Source: Acetofilamentum sp.
Lineage (GTDB): Bacteria; Hydrothermota; 32-111
Length of the DNA: 64,000 nucleotides
Reading direction: 5' to 3'
NCBI GenBank assembly: GCA_020721805.1
Contig: DYMB01000001.1
Coordinates: 169,261 to 233,260, forward strand
Under the pieces are notes generated by a model that worked only from the letters and a program-made list of their open reading frames with translations, was not told where the DNA came from and ran no database searches. Of this stretch, positions 9,493 to 20,239 are shown piece by piece. The position numbers and the translations under genes are program-made. The stretch's first letter is position 1; every line of letters starts with the position of its first letter.

Positions 9493-11436
9493 TTATTCTT
9501 TATTAAATTTTAACATTAAAATCCTAATATCGAAAAGGTTTTCAATTTTAAGAAATCCTTTACTCTCTAAAGTTTCCATAAATTTTGTTAAATCAATTTT
9601 TTCAAAACTTAAGAGTCTGACTTTTCCCTCTTTTAAATCGTTAAGTGAATAGGGTGTAAGGTCATAAAGAGAAAAAGTTTTTAAGCCTATTTTATCTTTC
9701 AAAATTTTTATTTCTTTTAAAAACATATCAGGGTTCAATTTTTTAGGATAAGATTCGAAATTCGAATTGTAAAAATAAAGTAAATAAATTTTATCTTTGA
9801 AAATAAAAAGTTTTGAAAACTTTTCACCTTCTTTATCCTGATATGTAAACTCGATTGAATTTTTTAAAGAATCTAAAGAATTAATTTTTAAAAATTTTGT
9901 AAAGGAGCCTATCGTTTCTCTGTTAAAATCGTTATAGGGATAATAGTATGCGTAAAAAAGTGCTCCAGAAGCTCCAAGTATCAAAGGAGTAAAGAATCTC
10001 CATCTTACCATTTCAAAACTATTTTTTTGATATGCATCGCCCACATAAAGTATTTTTTTTCCATTTGCTTTTGCAAAATCGTTTATGATTTTGAATCTTT
10101 TTGAAAAAAAATAGTCATAGGTATAGTCATCAAACATTATATATTCTGATAATAAGAGTTGTCCTGTATCATCAAACATCATCATTTTCAACTTTTGATT
10201 TTCTTTGTAATCATAAAATTGAGCTGAATGCAAAATAAAGGGGATAAGTCCTTTACCCTTTATGTAATTTGAAATCTCAAAGATGAAAGTATCCAGTTTT
10301 TCTTTTTCTTTTTTCAAAGAATTTTTAAGATAGATATCTTTTCGATAATCGAAAAACCATCTGTCAAGGTTTAATATTCTTTTTGCTTCGATCTCATCCT
10401 CAAGATAGAATCCGATTATTCTGTCGTCAAAAGATTTACTAAAAATATCTATCAAGTTTTTTGTAATCTCTATCTTTTTTTCATTAGTGTATGAAAAATT
10501 TATATTTCCAAGGTATGTGTTTTTTATGACTATTTTAAGGTTCACCAACTTATAATCTTTAGATTTTAAAAGAGTTTTCAATCTTTCCCTCAGATTTATC
10601 TGGAAAGTCTGCCATACCGTATCTAAGGTATTTTCAACCGGAATGTTTAATTTAAACCTGTTGGTATCATTCTTTTGTATTTTAAACATATCACTTTTAT
10701 ATCCTGTCAGATTAAAATCGGTGCGTATGAAATTTTTATATTTTAAATCAAGTTTTTCTTTTAAAGATTTACTCAATATAAAATAAAAAGAGGAGTGAGA
10801 ATTTTTGAACTCGAAAATGAAACTCAATGAAGAATTTTTCCCAAGAAGTTTATATGAAAAACCAAAAATGTCAAAATATGAATAGACAACTGAATTGAAT
10901 CTCTCATCGAATATCTTTTCTTTCTTTATTTGAATAACTATTCTTTCATCCTTTTTTAAATTCTTTATTTTTATAACTCCATAGGAAGGTTCATTTTTAT
11001 CCCAGAATGCGGTCAAATATTTATTTACACTATCAGAATCGATCAAAATCTTCTTGTTCTTTTTTAAAAGGTAAAGATCAGAGATTTCAAGAATGTTATT
11101 TTTCGTAGAATCAACGTTGAATAAAAAAAATAGGTTTCTTGAAAATGTTGAGTAGCGGGGCAAATCTATTATCATTTTTTTTGAATGGGCAAACTTTATC
11201 AATGGTTGAAATTTGAAAATATCCGCAGATAAAAAATCTTTTTCTCTGTTATACAATCCGTATTGAAAAAAAATATCGTAATATTCAAAATATTCATTCT
11301 TTTCTTCGGAAAGACCTAAAAAACTTCTACTTATTTTAATATCATCGTTAAGATACCATCCCACAAAATAATTAGAAAGATCTTTTGAATTCAATGTGAA
11401 CGACGAAAAAAGAAAAATAAATATTAGAAGAAACAT
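9493..11436 (-). CDS. Secreted 647-aa protein of unknown function, possible TIM-barrel glycoside-hydrolase-like
   Basis: Signal peptide; IIGFYLEDEIEA and GASGALFYAYYYPYND segments; inside the EPS locus. Confidence 0.45.
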   Translation of the reverse strand: MFLLIFIFLFSSFTLNSKDLSNYFVGWYLNDDIKISRSFLGLSEEKNEYFEYYDIFFQYGLYNREKDFLSADIFKFQPLIKFAHSKKMIIDLPRYSTFSRNLFFLFNVDSTKNNILEISDLYLLKKNKKILIDSDSVNKYLTAFWDKNEPSYGVIKIKNLKKDERIVIQIKKEKIFDERFNSVVYSYFDIFGFSYKLLGKNSSLSFIFEFKNSHSSFYFILSKSLKEKLDLKYKNFIRTDFNLTGYKSDMFKIQKNDTNRFKLNIPVENTLDTVWQTFQINLRERLKTLLKSKDYKLVNLKIVIKNTYLGNINFSYTNEKKIEITKNLIDIFSKSFDDRIIGFYLEDEIEAKRILNLDRWFFDYRKDIYLKNSLKKEKEKLDTFIFEISNYIKGKGLIPFILHSAQFYDYKENQKLKMMMFDDTGQLLLSEYIMFDDYTYDYFFSKRFKIINDFAKANGKKILYVGDAYQKNSFEMVRWRFFTPLILGASGALFYAYYYPYNDFNRETIGSFTKFLKINSLDSLKNSIEFTYQDKEGEKFSKLFIFKDKIYLLYFYNSNFESYPKKLNPDMFLKEIKILKDKIGLKTFSLYDLTPYSLNDLKEGKVRLLSFEKIDLTKFMETLESKGFLKIENLFDIRILMLKFNKE

Positions 11437-11437
11437 T

Positions 11438-12691
11438 TTATATTTTTTTTAAATTGTACTTTATCCTGATAAGATCCTCACGCTTAACAAGAAGAAGACC
11501 TTTTATACTTTTTTTATAATGTTTCAAGAAAAATAGGACAAGGATGATCGCATTTATCGAGTAGGATACTAAAGATGAAATTGATGCTCCAACTATTTTT
11601 AATTTGGGGATAAAGTAAAGATTAAGTGCAACATTTATCAAAAGACAGAACAAAGATGAAAAAAGTTGAATATGGACTATACCATCAGCGGAAAGTTCTG
11701 ACGACAACATTTTTGAATATCCACTCGCAAGAATGGCTGGAGCAAGGATGATCATCGGAATGACCGATTCTCTGTATGCTGAAGAGTAAAGTAAAATTAT
11801 AGCAGGGTATGCTGAAATTATCACGAGTATTGAAAGTAAAATGTTTATACTGTTTACAACCCTTGTTGTAAAGTCGAAGGAATCCTTTGTATCCGTATTT
11901 ATCTTTAATGCAAAATTTATCAGAGATGTCGATTGGGAAAGGAGTCTTGTTTTCTCAATTATGAAGACTGCAACCGAATACCATCCAAGATATTCCGGTC
12001 TTAAAAAGAATGTTATAAGAAACATATCTATTCTATAACTGAGAAACGAAGAAAGGTTTGCAAGATAGATTAAAAAACTGTATCTGGACAACGAAACGAT
12101 ATCTGTAAATGACGGAATTTCGAATTTGAGGGGGAAAAGAAAATAGATCGAGAATAAAAATGGTAAAAATATTGAAGAGAAGTAAACGAGCGAGACATTT
12201 AGAGGGGAGAGTTGAATTTTAAAAAATAAAAAGATCAGAAGTAAAGTCATCTCAACGAATATTGGAAGGACTCTCAAGATGTTATAAAGTTTTATTTTTA
12301 AAGTTCCAAGAAAGATGCCGAGTGTAAATTTTGATGAAACGAGAACAAAAAATAATGGTGGAACCACAAAATAAATGGAGGAATATTTTGAAATGGAAAG
12401 AAGAAAAAATGTTGCTAAAAATGAGAGTAAAAAAAATATTGTTGTTAGAATCAAAGAAAAAGTCTTCCATTTATCTATGGAAACCGATATTTTTTTCCCA
12501 GAAAAGAAGGATAAGCCAGTCGATAGACCAAATTCAAATACCATGGATAATGTGGAAGCAAGAAGAAGAATAAAGGAGTAATAGCCTTTGTTTGTAGGAC
12601 CAAGTCCTCTGTTGATTATTATTGTGGTTCCTATACCTACAATAAGAATAATTATTTCGCTGCTAAATGTTGCCAGAGATTTTTTAAACAT
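11438..12691 (-). CDS. Polysaccharide flippase / O-antigen transporter (MOP superfamily)
   Basis: ~12 TM; N-terminal GLGPTNKGYYSFILLLASTLS typical of Wzx-like proteins. Confidence 0.8.
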   Translation of the reverse strand: MFKKSLATFSSEIIILIVGIGTTIIINRGLGPTNKGYYSFILLLASTLSMVFEFGLSTGLSFFSGKKISVSIDKWKTFSLILTTIFFLLSFLATFFLLSISKYSSIYFVVPPLFFVLVSSKFTLGIFLGTLKIKLYNILRVLPIFVEMTLLLIFLFFKIQLSPLNVSLVYFSSIFLPFLFSIYFLFPLKFEIPSFTDIVSLSRYSFLIYLANLSSFLSYRIDMFLITFFLRPEYLGWYSVAVFIIEKTRLLSQSTSLINFALKINTDTKDSFDFTTRVVNSINILLSILVIISAYPAIILLYSSAYRESVIPMIILAPAILASGYSKMLSSELSADGIVHIQLFSSLFCLLINVALNLYFIPKLKIVGASISSLVSYSINAIILVLFFLKHYKKSIKGLLLVKREDLIRIKYNLKKI

Positions 12692-13898
12692 TTTTTAACC
12701 TTTTTTGTATGAACTCGTATTCTTTCTTCATCCTTTCTTCCCATGTTATCAAATATTTTGATTCAAACTCTTTTAATCTTTCTTTGTCTGCAAGGATATT
12801 CTCATTTTCTTTTTTCAGATCCTCTATGAATTTTTTAGCAAAATCGACCATACCGTTAATATCCTCAAAAGTATAAAGCGTTTTATGCAAAAAATCTATA
12901 TTGTAACCTCTTTTCAAGTTCAAAACTGGAGTTTTATTCCTGATGCTTTCAAGAACTGGATTGTTTAATGATGAGATAATGTTAAAATTCAAAAAAAGAT
13001 CTGAAATCTGATAGTATTTATAAGTTTCATTCTGTTTGACCGATCCAGTATATCTATATTCGATTCTTTTTGATTTCAAAAAATTTAAAAGTCTTTCTCT
13101 ATCCTCTCCATCACCTATTATAAGGTAGGATATGTCTGAAACATTTTGCAATTTTTCAATAAACTTTATGAAAAGGTCTGTTCCCTTCAACCTGTTTAAC
13201 CTGTTAAGAAAAAGCAAAATGTATTTTCCCTTCAATCCAAGATTTTCCTTTAAACTTTCCCTTTCCGAAGTTGACATATTTTTAAATTTTTCAATACCGT
13301 TTATAGAAAAAAATATTTTTTCTTTCTTTAACCCTCTTTTTTCAGCAACCATATCACTCGCGGTTCCATCGTTTACCAGTATGTATCCTGTTAAATTTAA
13401 TCTAAAGGAAAGAAGATTTTCCTCAAATTTGTAAAACTTTCTTTTTTTAAGATATTCATAGATGTTAAGTGTTCCATAGTATCTAACAAAAATAGGCTTC
13501 TTCCTTTTGAAAATTGAAAATGCTGTGAGTGGCATATATTGAAGATGTGCATATACAAGATCAGGAGAGAAATCTTTTATCAGATTTTTTATCTTTAAAG
13601 TGTAAAAAGTCATAAAATAAAGAAATCTTAGTTTATTGAAAATATGGTAAGATTTTAATATTTTTTGATTTAAAAAGATTTTGGGGATTTTTATTGAAAC
13701 CACTCTGCATTTCTTTCCAAAAAATGAAACTCTGTTTGTTTCATATGGATATATGTATAACTGCTCGTATCCGAGTTCATCGTAAAACTGTAATGTTTTC
13801 ATCACCGAAGGCATGCCCGAATCATTTTTCAGAACCCAAACTGGTATTGTGGATAAATGTAAAATCTTAAGTGAGTTTTTCTTGAAGTAAGCTTTCAT
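12684..13898 (-). CDS. GT4-type glycosyltransferase
   Basis: ILLFLNRLNRLKGTDLFIKFIEKL, LIIGDGEDRERL motifs. Confidence 0.8.
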   Translation of the reverse strand: MKAYFKKNSLKILHLSTIPVWVLKNDSGMPSVMKTLQFYDELGYEQLYIYPYETNRVSFFGKKCRVVSIKIPKIFLNQKILKSYHIFNKLRFLYFMTFYTLKIKNLIKDFSPDLVYAHLQYMPLTAFSIFKRKKPIFVRYYGTLNIYEYLKKRKFYKFEENLLSFRLNLTGYILVNDGTASDMVAEKRGLKKEKIFFSINGIEKFKNMSTSERESLKENLGLKGKYILLFLNRLNRLKGTDLFIKFIEKLQNVSDISYLIIGDGEDRERLLNFLKSKRIEYRYTGSVKQNETYKYYQISDLFLNFNIISSLNNPVLESIRNKTPVLNLKRGYNIDFLHKTLYTFEDINGMVDFAKKFIEDLKKENENILADKERLKEFESKYLITWEERMKKEYEFIQKRLKNV

Positions 13899-14952
13899 AT
13901 ATTTTTAATCCTTTCATAAAACAGGAATTTTTTTCAAAATTTTTTTCAGCGATAACATAATTTGCTTGTTCAATTTTTTTCAACAGGTTTCTGTCATCGT
14001 GCAGGTTTAAAATTTTTTCATACAGTTCGTTGAGTGAATCGGTTTTTAAAATAATTTCTTCAATTTTAAAAATTTGAAAATCCCTCATCGAATCGTTATC
14101 CTGATAGATCACACATTTTTTACACATCATAGCTTCTTTTACTGAAACAGGGCTTCCATCCCTTAAAGATAAAGATAAGGTTAAGTTTGAACTTTTGATA
14201 AGGGAGATAAATTTTTCCTTTGAAAGATTTTGAATTATTTTTATAAAATTTGTTTTTTCAACCATTTTTTCCATCTTTCTAAAATATTCTGAATCATCAC
14301 CTTTTATTAAAACAAGTTTTATATCCTTATATTTTGAATTTAAAAGTTCAACTGTTCTTATAACCCTCTCAATTTGAAATATATCCCTTATGTATCTAAG
14401 GTTGAGTATCAAAAAATCGTTTTCTGAAATACCGATCTCTTTTCTATCAAAAGGTTTTATCCTATCTATAAGGTTTTTATCAACTCCCCATATCAACTCA
14501 TCAGACTTTTTAATTTCGAATGGAAGATAATTTTTTAGATGTTTTCCAGCAAAGGTTATAAAATCGGCATTTTTTAATGAAACTCTCGCTAAAAGTTTCA
14601 TTAGAGGATCGGAGATTTTATAATCGTTTGTTATATCACTTCCCCAAAGGGAAATAATTTTTTTACATTTATGTGTCAGTGTAAAAAAACCGTAAGGGAA
14701 CAGGTAGTGAGAATGTATAAGATCTGGTTTTATTCTTAAAGTGATCCATTTTATTTTAAAGAAAGAATATAGAAGATTCAATTTGTAGAATGGAAAGAGA
14801 AATTTTATTGAATAACTCTTTTCTACAGGTTTAAAATCTTTTTTTAAACTTATATAGTATATGGTAAAATTTTTAAATTTTTTTAAAAATTCTATCCATT
14901 CAATGGTATGCGTTGAATCAGGCGGTGCCAGTATCAATATTTTTTTCTTCAT
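13867..14952 (-). CDS. GT4-type glycosyltransferase
   Basis: DLIHSHYLFPYGF, SLRDGSPVSVKEAMMCKK motifs. Confidence 0.8.
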   Translation of the reverse strand: MKKKILILAPPDSTHTIEWIEFLKKFKNFTIYYISLKKDFKPVEKSYSIKFLFPFYKLNLLYSFFKIKWITLRIKPDLIHSHYLFPYGFFTLTHKCKKIISLWGSDITNDYKISDPLMKLLARVSLKNADFITFAGKHLKNYLPFEIKKSDELIWGVDKNLIDRIKPFDRKEIGISENDFLILNLRYIRDIFQIERVIRTVELLNSKYKDIKLVLIKGDDSEYFRKMEKMVEKTNFIKIIQNLSKEKFISLIKSSNLTLSLSLRDGSPVSVKEAMMCKKCVIYQDNDSMRDFQIFKIEEIILKTDSLNELYEKILNLHDDRNLLKKIEQANYVIAEKNFEKNSCFMKGLKIYESLLQEKLT

Positions 14953-16396
14953 AATTTAAAATTTTTAGAAAAGAATAGATTATCCCGAGTAATATATAAT
15001 ATACAACGAGTGGGTCGTTGGTTAAGAAACCTTCATTGCTTAGATGGGCTCTTGGACCTTCAGATATTGAACCCATAAAAAAGAATGAAATGAGGGAGAT
15101 AAAAAAAGATAGTGAAAGGTTTTTTATATCACCACTTACTTTTTTTGATACCTGATAGAGTTTTAAAATTATCAGTCCATTGAACAAAAGGAATCCAAGG
15201 ATGGCTAAGATGCCATACTCGATGGTTAGTCCAAGTATAAGGTTGTGAGAATGGAGAACCAGTTGATCTGGAAAGGCTCCATAGTTTCTCCAAAGATGTG
15301 GAAATTGATTTCCACCTATTCCAAGTAAATTGTGAGGTATCTGGGAAATACTCAATTTCCATGCATTTACTCTTATCAGTGTACTGAATTCGGTCACCTT
15401 CGTTCTTGTAAATATCGTGAAAAACCTCGAAATCACATTGAAAAGTAAACCGAAAGCAAAGAGGGCAACCACAAGTGTTATGTTGAAAAGAATCGAAATA
15501 TTTTTTCTATAATCTTTTATCAAGATAAAAAAGAGTATATAGATCAAAAATAAAGATAATAGCCCACCTCTGCTTATTGTCATCAGTATTGAAAGATTTA
15601 TAACCAAAAATATGATAAAGAGTATAAATTTTTTAAGTTTCTTTTCTATGTTGAAAAGAAAGAATGATATAGGAACGAAGATTAAAACGGTTGCCGCATA
15701 AACATTGGGTCCTATGAAATTAAAGGATGCTCTGTTAACAAAAATTTCCACAAGGTTGAATCTTGTAATTATGTTCAAAAGACCGGTTATGGAATTTAAA
15801 AATATTGAAAATACAAAAAGAACAAGGATGGTTTTTAATTCTGAAAGGTTATTGATACTGTTTGAGTAGATGAAGAAAAAAGAGAATGGAATGGGAAATG
15901 CGAAAATGAAAGAAAGAAAGGAAACCGTCGTGTCCCCACCAACTGCAGTTTTAGTGATAAGAGAAGAAACTATTCCACCTGTTATTAAAAGTAAAAAAGA
16001 TAAAGAGATTAAAAAGCCATTGATATCATATTTTTTGGGGAATTTACCTTCAATAAAAATTTTTATGAATCCAATTGAAATGAAAAAAAATTGTGATAAG
16101 ACTATCGGGTGCAATTTTAGATCAAACATTTCGATGTAGAATCTGGTTACATTCAGTCGTAAAAAAAATGGAAGTAGAAGAATATAGATATAACAGAAAT
16201 ATTTTAGCGGAAGGAAGAGAGAGAAGAGTATTAAAAAAAAAGTTACTATTGAAATCGCGGAAAAAAATAATCCCCTGTTTGTTCCAAAAATGTTATGACC
16301 AACTATTAAAACAAATATGAGTATTATAAGAAAGATTGAAAATGATAAAAGATAAAGAGAGAATTTAAATATCTTTTCTTTTTGCAAACGGATCAT
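14918..16396 (-). CDS. O-antigen ligase / polymerase-like membrane protein
   Basis: ~12 TM with large loop; LGIGGNQFPHLWRNYGAFPDQLVLHSHNLILGLTIEYGI. Confidence 0.8.
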   Translation of the reverse strand: MIRLQKEKIFKFSLYLLSFSIFLIILIFVLIVGHNIFGTNRGLFFSAISIVTFFLILFSLFLPLKYFCYIYILLLPFFLRLNVTRFYIEMFDLKLHPIVLSQFFFISIGFIKIFIEGKFPKKYDINGFLISLSFLLLITGGIVSSLITKTAVGGDTTVSFLSFIFAFPIPFSFFFIYSNSINNLSELKTILVLFVFSIFLNSITGLLNIITRFNLVEIFVNRASFNFIGPNVYAATVLIFVPISFFLFNIEKKLKKFILFIIFLVINLSILMTISRGGLLSLFLIYILFFILIKDYRKNISILFNITLVVALFAFGLLFNVISRFFTIFTRTKVTEFSTLIRVNAWKLSISQIPHNLLGIGGNQFPHLWRNYGAFPDQLVLHSHNLILGLTIEYGILAILGFLLFNGLIILKLYQVSKKVSGDIKNLSLSFFISLISFFFMGSISEGPRAHLSNEGFLTNDPLVVYYILLGIIYSFLKILNYEEKNIDTGTA

Positions 16397-17513
16397 AAAA
16401 AATTAACTTTAAATGTTTATAGATTTCTTCTCTTTCATCTGTTTCAAGGTAGTTTTCAAAAAAGAATTTGATGCTTAAAAATAAAAGTTCAAGAACAAAA
16501 AGAAGGAATAAGGTTATGATGACTATCTCCTTTCTTGGTGGGAAACTTTTCAAAGTTGGAGTTGTTGCAACATCCACGAGGAAAATACCACTCGAAGGAT
16601 TTTCAAGATTACTTTTTATCAGGTTGACCTGCTCCAATAACTCGTTTTTTATTCTCATTGCAACCTCAAGATCTATCTTTAACTGTGCATATTTAACAAC
16701 CTCTTCGGGCTTTTCGAAGAGCGAATAGGATATAGAATCCACAGCCCTTTCAATTTCCTTTATCTTTAAAATTTTATTTTTTATCGCCATCGAAGTATCG
16801 GAAACAGAGTTTTTCAATTTATAGAATTCGGTTTTTTCCTTTATGAGTTCATCGTATAGTGTAACCATGGAAGGGGTCTTCTGTTGAACGGAAAATTCTA
16901 CACCAAGAGATCTGTTCTTTTTTAACCACTCGTTCATTCTTTCAGAAATTTCGTTTACGATTAAAATCTGCTTTTGATAAAATTGCTCATATATCTTTAA
17001 ATTTTCTTTCTGTTTCATAACATTTAAATTTGAAATCTGTTTGTTAAGGAAATAGATATAGTCATTGCAAACTGATTTTGCGAATTCAGGGTCTTTATCG
17101 GTGAAAGATATTTTCAGCATTTCGGATGTTTCGATGTCAAATTTTGTAATTCTTTTCAATTTTAATCTTGCATGTTCTATAGTTTTTAAATTATACCTTT
17201 TCTTTAAATCATATCTTATGATCAAAGAATCCAATACTGAGTTGCTTCTTAAAATATCAACATACAGATCAACACTCTGAACCGAAAATCCTGAAATATC
17301 AGCAAGACCACCGGTAAGTTTTGAGAAAGATGTTAGCGATGAGAGAAGTGATTGGCTGCTTCCGGAAGGTGGTGCTATCGATACTGTGGATGTATATTGT
17401 TTTGGTATGATGAAAACTATTATGGTTGAAACTATAAAAGTTATGAAAAGTGAAACTGTTATCAGTTTTCTATGTTTTATAACATATATTAAAAATTTTA
17501 ATGAATCTTTCAT
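16365..17513 (-). CDS. Wzz/GumC-type chain-length determinant
   Basis: Two terminal TMs, coiled coil, VVDVATTPTLKSFPPRKEIV; start set to 17513 after GGGGGATC SD (listed ORF starts 17525). Confidence 0.8.
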   Translation of the reverse strand: MKDSLKFLIYVIKHRKLITVSLFITFIVSTIIVFIIPKQYTSTVSIAPPSGSSQSLLSSLTSFSKLTGGLADISGFSVQSVDLYVDILRSNSVLDSLIIRYDLKKRYNLKTIEHARLKLKRITKFDIETSEMLKISFTDKDPEFAKSVCNDYIYFLNKQISNLNVMKQKENLKIYEQFYQKQILIVNEISERMNEWLKKNRSLGVEFSVQQKTPSMVTLYDELIKEKTEFYKLKNSVSDTSMAIKNKILKIKEIERAVDSISYSLFEKPEEVVKYAQLKIDLEVAMRIKNELLEQVNLIKSNLENPSSGIFLVDVATTPTLKSFPPRKEIVIITLFLLFVLELLFLSIKFFFENYLETDEREEIYKHLKLIFYDPFAKRKDI

Positions 17514-17524
17514 TTGATCCCCCA

Positions 17525-18412
17525 TTACTTCTTAAATATATTTGAAATATAAACATATATTAAAATCGAGTTCATTATAACCGAAACAAAATATGACATA
17601 TCCTTCATCTTTGCGGATAAAGATTTTTCAACAACGAGGATATCCTCAGGTTCTACCTGTCCGGTTTTCTTTTTACCTTTTTTATCAAAATGTTTAATGT
17701 TATTTATATCACCATCTATCGTTGGTCCACCTGCAAGTGAAATATACTCCTTAACAGTTAGATCTGGAGAATATGGATACATTCCACCGTTGACAACCTG
17801 ACCAACAACACCGACAGCCTGAGGTTTTAAATATATTCTATCTCCTGGATATACGATATCATAAGGTGAGACTTTTTCAAGAAAATTTTTACCTTTTCTT
17901 ATCGTGTATATGCTTAAACTGGAATCAATTAGAGTAACATATTTTGTTTGAACATGGGAAAGGTAGTAAAGAAAATTTTTTCCCCATTCAAAATTTACAA
18001 ATCTTGTTGAATCAAGATTCGTCGTAACATTTATATAAGAATGTGAACCATAATATTTTATGTTAATAAGAACTGTATCTATAACAAACTCTCTTCTGTA
18101 TGTTTTAAGAATTGAATCCTGAAAATCTTTTCTTGTTAAATTTTTATATCCTATACTTTTAAAATTTGTTAAGAAGATCTGTGTTTGAACATCAAAAAAA
18201 CCGGTTTTATTTGTTGTTGGTGCCATGAGGATGAACGAACCATCATCAAGTGTCTGTGAAACGAATGAAAAAGAGTTTACTCCTTTGCTGTCCACAACAT
18301 AAACTTCAACAGAATCACCAACGCCCAAAATATATTCATCAGGTGATATTTCTAAAGAGTTAATTATATAAAAGATTGATATGAATAAAAGTGTTGTGAG
18401 AATTTTCTTCAT
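17525..18412 (-). CDS. SLBB-domain polysaccharide export protein
   Basis: DEYILGVGDSVEVYV, VVGQVVNGGMYPYSPDLTVKEYISLAGGPT. Confidence 0.85.
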   Translation of the reverse strand: MKKILTTLLFISIFYIINSLEISPDEYILGVGDSVEVYVVDSKGVNSFSFVSQTLDDGSFILMAPTTNKTGFFDVQTQIFLTNFKSIGYKNLTRKDFQDSILKTYRREFVIDTVLINIKYYGSHSYINVTTNLDSTRFVNFEWGKNFLYYLSHVQTKYVTLIDSSLSIYTIRKGKNFLEKVSPYDIVYPGDRIYLKPQAVGVVGQVVNGGMYPYSPDLTVKEYISLAGGPTIDGDINNIKHFDKKGKKKTGQVEPEDILVVEKSLSAKMKDMSYFVSVIMNSILIYVYISNIFKK

Positions 18413-18500
18413 AGGTTACTCCTTTAAAATAAAAAATATTATATAGTTATAAAACTAATAGTCAACATGGTAAGGGTAAACTTCTTTTAATTATTTTTAC

Positions 18501-18529
18501 TTGACTATATTTCAATTTTAATTTAAAAT
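18501..18529 (+). promoter_or_regulatory. Sigma70-type promoter for pilB/gspE-like gene
   Basis: TTGACT (18501-18506), 17-bp spacer, TAAAAT (18524-18529). Confidence 0.6.
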
Positions 18530-18553
18530 AACAAATTTGAAAGGGGAAAAATT

Positions 18554-20239
18554 ATGTGGAAAAGGTTAGGTGATCTTTTAATAGATGAGGGACTCATTTC
18601 AAAAGATCAGTTGAACAATGCACTCTCTTACCAGAAAGAGAATGGGGGAAGACTTGGATCGATACTGGTTCAATTGGGATTTATCACTGATGAGCAGATA
18701 TCAAAAGCACTTGGTAAGCAATACAATGTTGGAGTTGTGGAGTTTAAAGAGGAGATAGACCCTATCGTTTTAAAAATCGTTTCACCCCAGATCGCACAGA
18801 AATTTCAGGTTATACCGATAAAAAGGGAAGGGAAAAATCTTTATCTTGCTATGGCTAATCCAGTCGATGTCTATACTATAGAGGATATCAAGTTTGCCAC
18901 AGGTTACAATGTGATTCCACTTGTTGCAAGTGAAAATATGATTTCAAAATCTATAGAAAAATATTATGGAGTTGCCGGTTCTATGGCTGAAGTCCTTTCA
19001 GAGTTAGGAATGGAGGATGAGATAGAGATACTCGAGGAAGAGAAACAACCCGATTCACAGCAACTTCTTATTGATGTTGATGCGGCACCTGTCGTAAAAC
19101 TTGTAAACGGTATAATCATAGAGGCTGTTAAACAGGATGCTTCCGATATCCATATAGAACCTTTTGATAAAATTTTAAGGGTAAGGTATAGGGTCGATGG
19201 TGAGTTGAAGGAGGTTATGAGCCCGCAGTATACACTTGGGCCCGCAATAGTTTCAAGATTGAAAATAATGGCTGGACTTAACATTTCTGAAAGAAGGGTT
19301 CCACAGGATGGAAGAATAGGTATGAAGATCGGCGAAAAATCGATAGATCTGAGAGTCTCAACACTTCCAACCGCACATGGCGAAAAAATATGTATGAGAA
19401 TCGCAGCGAAATCATCACTCATGAAACTTGAAGATATAGGTCTTTCCAAAAAACCTTATAACGATTTTATAGAGGCTATTTCAAGGCCAAATGGTATTAT
19501 ACTTGTGACAGGTCCAACTGGCTCTGGGAAAACTGTAACACTTTATTCTATCCTTGCCAGGTTAAATACCCCAAATGTGAATATCACTACTGCTGAGGAT
19601 CCAATTGAATATGACTTTATCGGTATAAATCAGGTCAATGTCAGGGAAAATATAGGATACACTTTTGCAACAGCTTTGAAGGCTTTTTTGAGACAGGATC
19701 CTGATATAATAATGGTTGGAGAGATAAGGGATCTTGAAACTGGAGATATAGCAATCAAATCTGCTCTAACAGGACATCTTGTACTTTCAACCCTTCATAC
19801 AAACGATACCGTTTCCACAATCGCAAGATTGGAGGATATGGGCATAGAGCCATATAAGGTTGCATCGAGTGTTGTTCTAATAGAAGCACAAAGATTGATA
19901 AGAAGAGTGTGTAAAAATTGTGCTGTTCCCATTCAAATATCTGATGATGAGTTTATAAAGTATGGAATAAATCCTGAATATATGAGGGGCGGTAATTTTA
20001 TGATGGGAAAAGGATGCCCGGTATGTGGTTTTTCCGGTTATAAGGGAAGGATCGGAATATTTGAAGTTTTACCAATAACACCGACCATATCCGAGATGAT
20101 AGTAAAGCAGGCATCTGTTGATCAGATAAGAATGCAGGCTAGAAAAGAAGGTGTTATAATGTTGAGAGAGGATGGGCTTATAAAAGTTAAAGCCGGAATA
20201 ACAACTCTTGAAGAGGTTATACAGGCAACAGTTGGATAA
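18554..20239 (+). CDS. Type II/IV secretion assembly ATPase (GspE/PilB family)
   Basis: VTGPTGSGKTVTLYSIL Walker A, PDIIMVGEIRDLETGDIAIKSALTGHLVLSTLHTND, CxxC zinc motif. Confidence 0.92.
   Translation: MWKRLGDLLIDEGLISKDQLNNALSYQKENGGRLGSILVQLGFITDEQISKALGKQYNVGVVEFKEEIDPIVLKIVSPQIAQKFQVIPIKREGKNLYLAMANPVDVYTIEDIKFATGYNVIPLVASENMISKSIEKYYGVAGSMAEVLSELGMEDEIEILEEEKQPDSQQLLIDVDAAPVVKLVNGIIIEAVKQDASDIHIEPFDKILRVRYRVDGELKEVMSPQYTLGPAIVSRLKIMAGLNISERRVPQDGRIGMKIGEKSIDLRVSTLPTAHGEKICMRIAAKSSLMKLEDIGLSKKPYNDFIEAISRPNGIILVTGPTGSGKTVTLYSILARLNTPNVNITTAEDPIEYDFIGINQVNVRENIGYTFATALKAFLRQDPDIIMVGEIRDLETGDIAIKSALTGHLVLSTLHTNDTVSTIARLEDMGIEPYKVASSVVLIEAQRLIRRVCKNCAVPIQISDDEFIKYGINPEYMRGGNFMMGKGCPVCGFSGYKGRIGIFEVLPITPTISEMIVKQASVDQIRMQARKEGVIMLREDGLIKVKAGITTLEEVIQATVG

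Noticed and set aside
12331-12581. Overlapping plus-strand ORFs (Lys/Glu-rich) inside the flippase gene
   Set aside because: Antisense of hydrophobic TM codons gives Lys/Glu-rich shadows; no initiation signals.
15870-16320. Plus-strand ORFs inside the O-antigen ligase gene
   Set aside because: Same shadow effect opposite TM-coding sequence.
18964-19449. 161-aa minus-strand ORF antisense to the PilB/GspE gene
   Set aside because: Shadow ORF of a conserved ATPase with biased composition.
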